Assembly (NCBI RefSeq): GCF_004917065.1
Contig: NZ_SSYA01000003.1
Location: 518,318 to 582,317 of the forward strand
From: Geomonas ferrireducens
Lineage (GTDB): Bacteria; Desulfobacterota; Desulfuromonadia; Geobacterales; Geobacteraceae
Direction: 5' to 3'
DNA length: 64,000 nucleotides
Shown piece after piece: positions 63,253 to 64,000 of the stretch (within the stretch, counting starts at the first letter, position 1; each line of letters opens with the position of its first letter). The notes under the pieces are model-generated. The model did no database searches, was not told the DNA's origin, and saw nothing but the letters and a program-made list of their open reading frames with translations. The position numbers and the translations under genes were made by a program.

Positions 63253-63282
63253 AAGGCCCCCGTACCCACGGGGGCTTTTTTT
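63253..63282 (+). terminator. terminator after fmdB-like gene
   Basis: GCCCCCGT-ACCC-ACGGGGGC stem followed by seven T. Confidence 0.9.
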
Positions 63283-63417
63283 GTCCCCTGTTCCCGGCAA
63301 AATCCTTTACAAAACCTTCCGTTTTAATTATTATCGACAACTTAAAAATCTGAGCCCGGTCCGCCCGCGAGGACGCGCCGCGCCTGCATATTCCAGCGGA
63401 AAGAGGGGTACACGTTC

Positions 63418-64000
63418 ATGGCGAAAATCATCGACGGCAAGGCCATCGCGGCAAAGATCCGCGCAGAGATCAGCGCAGAAGCGGCACGACTGAAGGAGCG
63501 AGGAATCGTCCCGGGGCTCGCCGTGGTGCTTGTCGGGGAAGACCCGGCGAGCAAGGTCTACGTCTCCATGAAGGAGAAGGCGTGTGCCGACGTCGGGATC
63601 TTCTCCGACGAGTACAAGCTCGCAGCGGAAACGAGCGAGGAGGAACTCCTCACCCTCATCGACAAGCTGAACAACGATCCGAAGATCCACGGCATCCTCG
63701 TGCAGTTGCCGCTCCCCAAGCAGATCAACACCGAAAGGGTCCTCGAGGCAATATCGCCGGAGAAGGACGCCGACGGCTTCCACCCCTACAACGTCGGGCG
63801 TCTCGTCATCGGCAAGCCGCTCTTTCAGCCCTGCACCCCCTACGGCGTCATGGTGATGCTCAAGGAGACGGGCGTCGATCTGACCGGCAAGGAGGTCGTC
63901 GTGGTCGGGCGCTCCAACATCGTTGGCAAGCCGGTCGCCTTCATGTGCCTGCAGCAAAACGCGACGGTGACGCTGTGCCACTCGAAGACACGCGACCTCG
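63418..64000 (+). CDS. folD: FolD bifunctional methylenetetrahydrofolate dehydrogenase/cyclohydrolase (5' part)
   Basis: The first 194 codons. [35 protein letters not shown] (with the catalytic Lys), [27 protein letters not shown] and [15 protein letters not shown] define FolD, which interconverts methylene-, methenyl- and formyl-tetrahydrofolate with NADP(H). Runs off the right edge. Confidence 0.97.
   Translation, partial: MAKIIDGKAIAAKIRAEISAEAARLKERGIVPGLAVVLVGEDPASKVYVSMKEKACADVGIFSDEYKLAAETSEEELLTLIDKLNNDPKIHGILVQLPLPKQINTERVLEAISPEKDADGFHPYNVGRLVIGKPLFQPCTPYGVMVMLKETGVDLTGKEVVVVGRSNIVGKPVAFMCLQQNATVTLCHSKTRDL

Overview
The window looks like a chromosomal segment of a Geobacteraceae bacterium (Geobacter/Geomonas-like, Desulfuromonadia). 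The reasons are high G+C, many sensor kinases and a chemoreceptor, a Dcu-type C4-dicarboxylate carrier beside a large NAD-glutamate dehydrogenase, a lactate permease, a selenocysteine tRNA together with a UGA-encoded selenoprotein, and G-rich palindromic intergenic repeats. This assignment is inference from gene content.

Left part (1-34 kb) is mostly core or niche metabolism and signalling. From the left: a hybrid histidine kinase (cut by the window edge); NAD-glutamate dehydrogenase; a Dcu carrier with a parvulin (PpiC) domain inserted in it; a lipoprotein redox selenoprotein with a U-x-x-C site and an adjacent SECIS hairpin; a kinase / sigma-54 response-regulator pair; a chemoreceptor; an ABC_sub_bind-type membrane sensor; lactate permease divergent from an adenine-deaminase-type enzyme; a three-gene envelope operon (holin-like DUF1469, DUF3618, YtxH); a ketopantoate reductase-HD fusion coupled to a DUF3187 outer-membrane protein; an HxlR regulator divergent from a YtfG-like oxidoreductase; a stand-alone RelA/SpoT-domain protein; a 1053-residue SBP-PAS-PocR-kinase-receiver protein; and cmoAB for wobble-uridine modification.

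Middle part (34-48 kb) is accessory. It holds a LysE exporter, two small unknown genes next to mqsRA, a VF530 protein, a roughly 0.5-kb array of 21-bp repeats, a 1057-residue rhomboid mosaic protein, and a run of short lower-GC genes nearly all on the minus strand. Repeats sit at their boundaries, and one gene is a YceK-like lipoprotein with a nonsense codon. Several boundaries carry RYYYAAC/GTTRRRY-like cores, so a degenerate integron-type cassette array is possible, although no integrase is visible. A second run of the same kind lies at 55-58 kb.

At 48-54 kb is a tight minus-strand operon: LemA, cation diffusion facilitator, HtpX-like M48 protease, a secreted glycine-rich protein, a glutathionylspermidine-synthase-like ATP-grasp protein, a coiled membrane-anchored protein and DUF350. 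It is followed by a pilin-tail remnant matching the C-terminus of a second M48 protease at 59.6-60.9 kb. A solitary merB lies between these blocks.

The right end is again core: selC with its own promoter and terminator, then yggT, a DivIVA-like gene, a DUF167 gene and a CBS gene with overlapping ends, fmdB, a terminator, and folD running off the edge.
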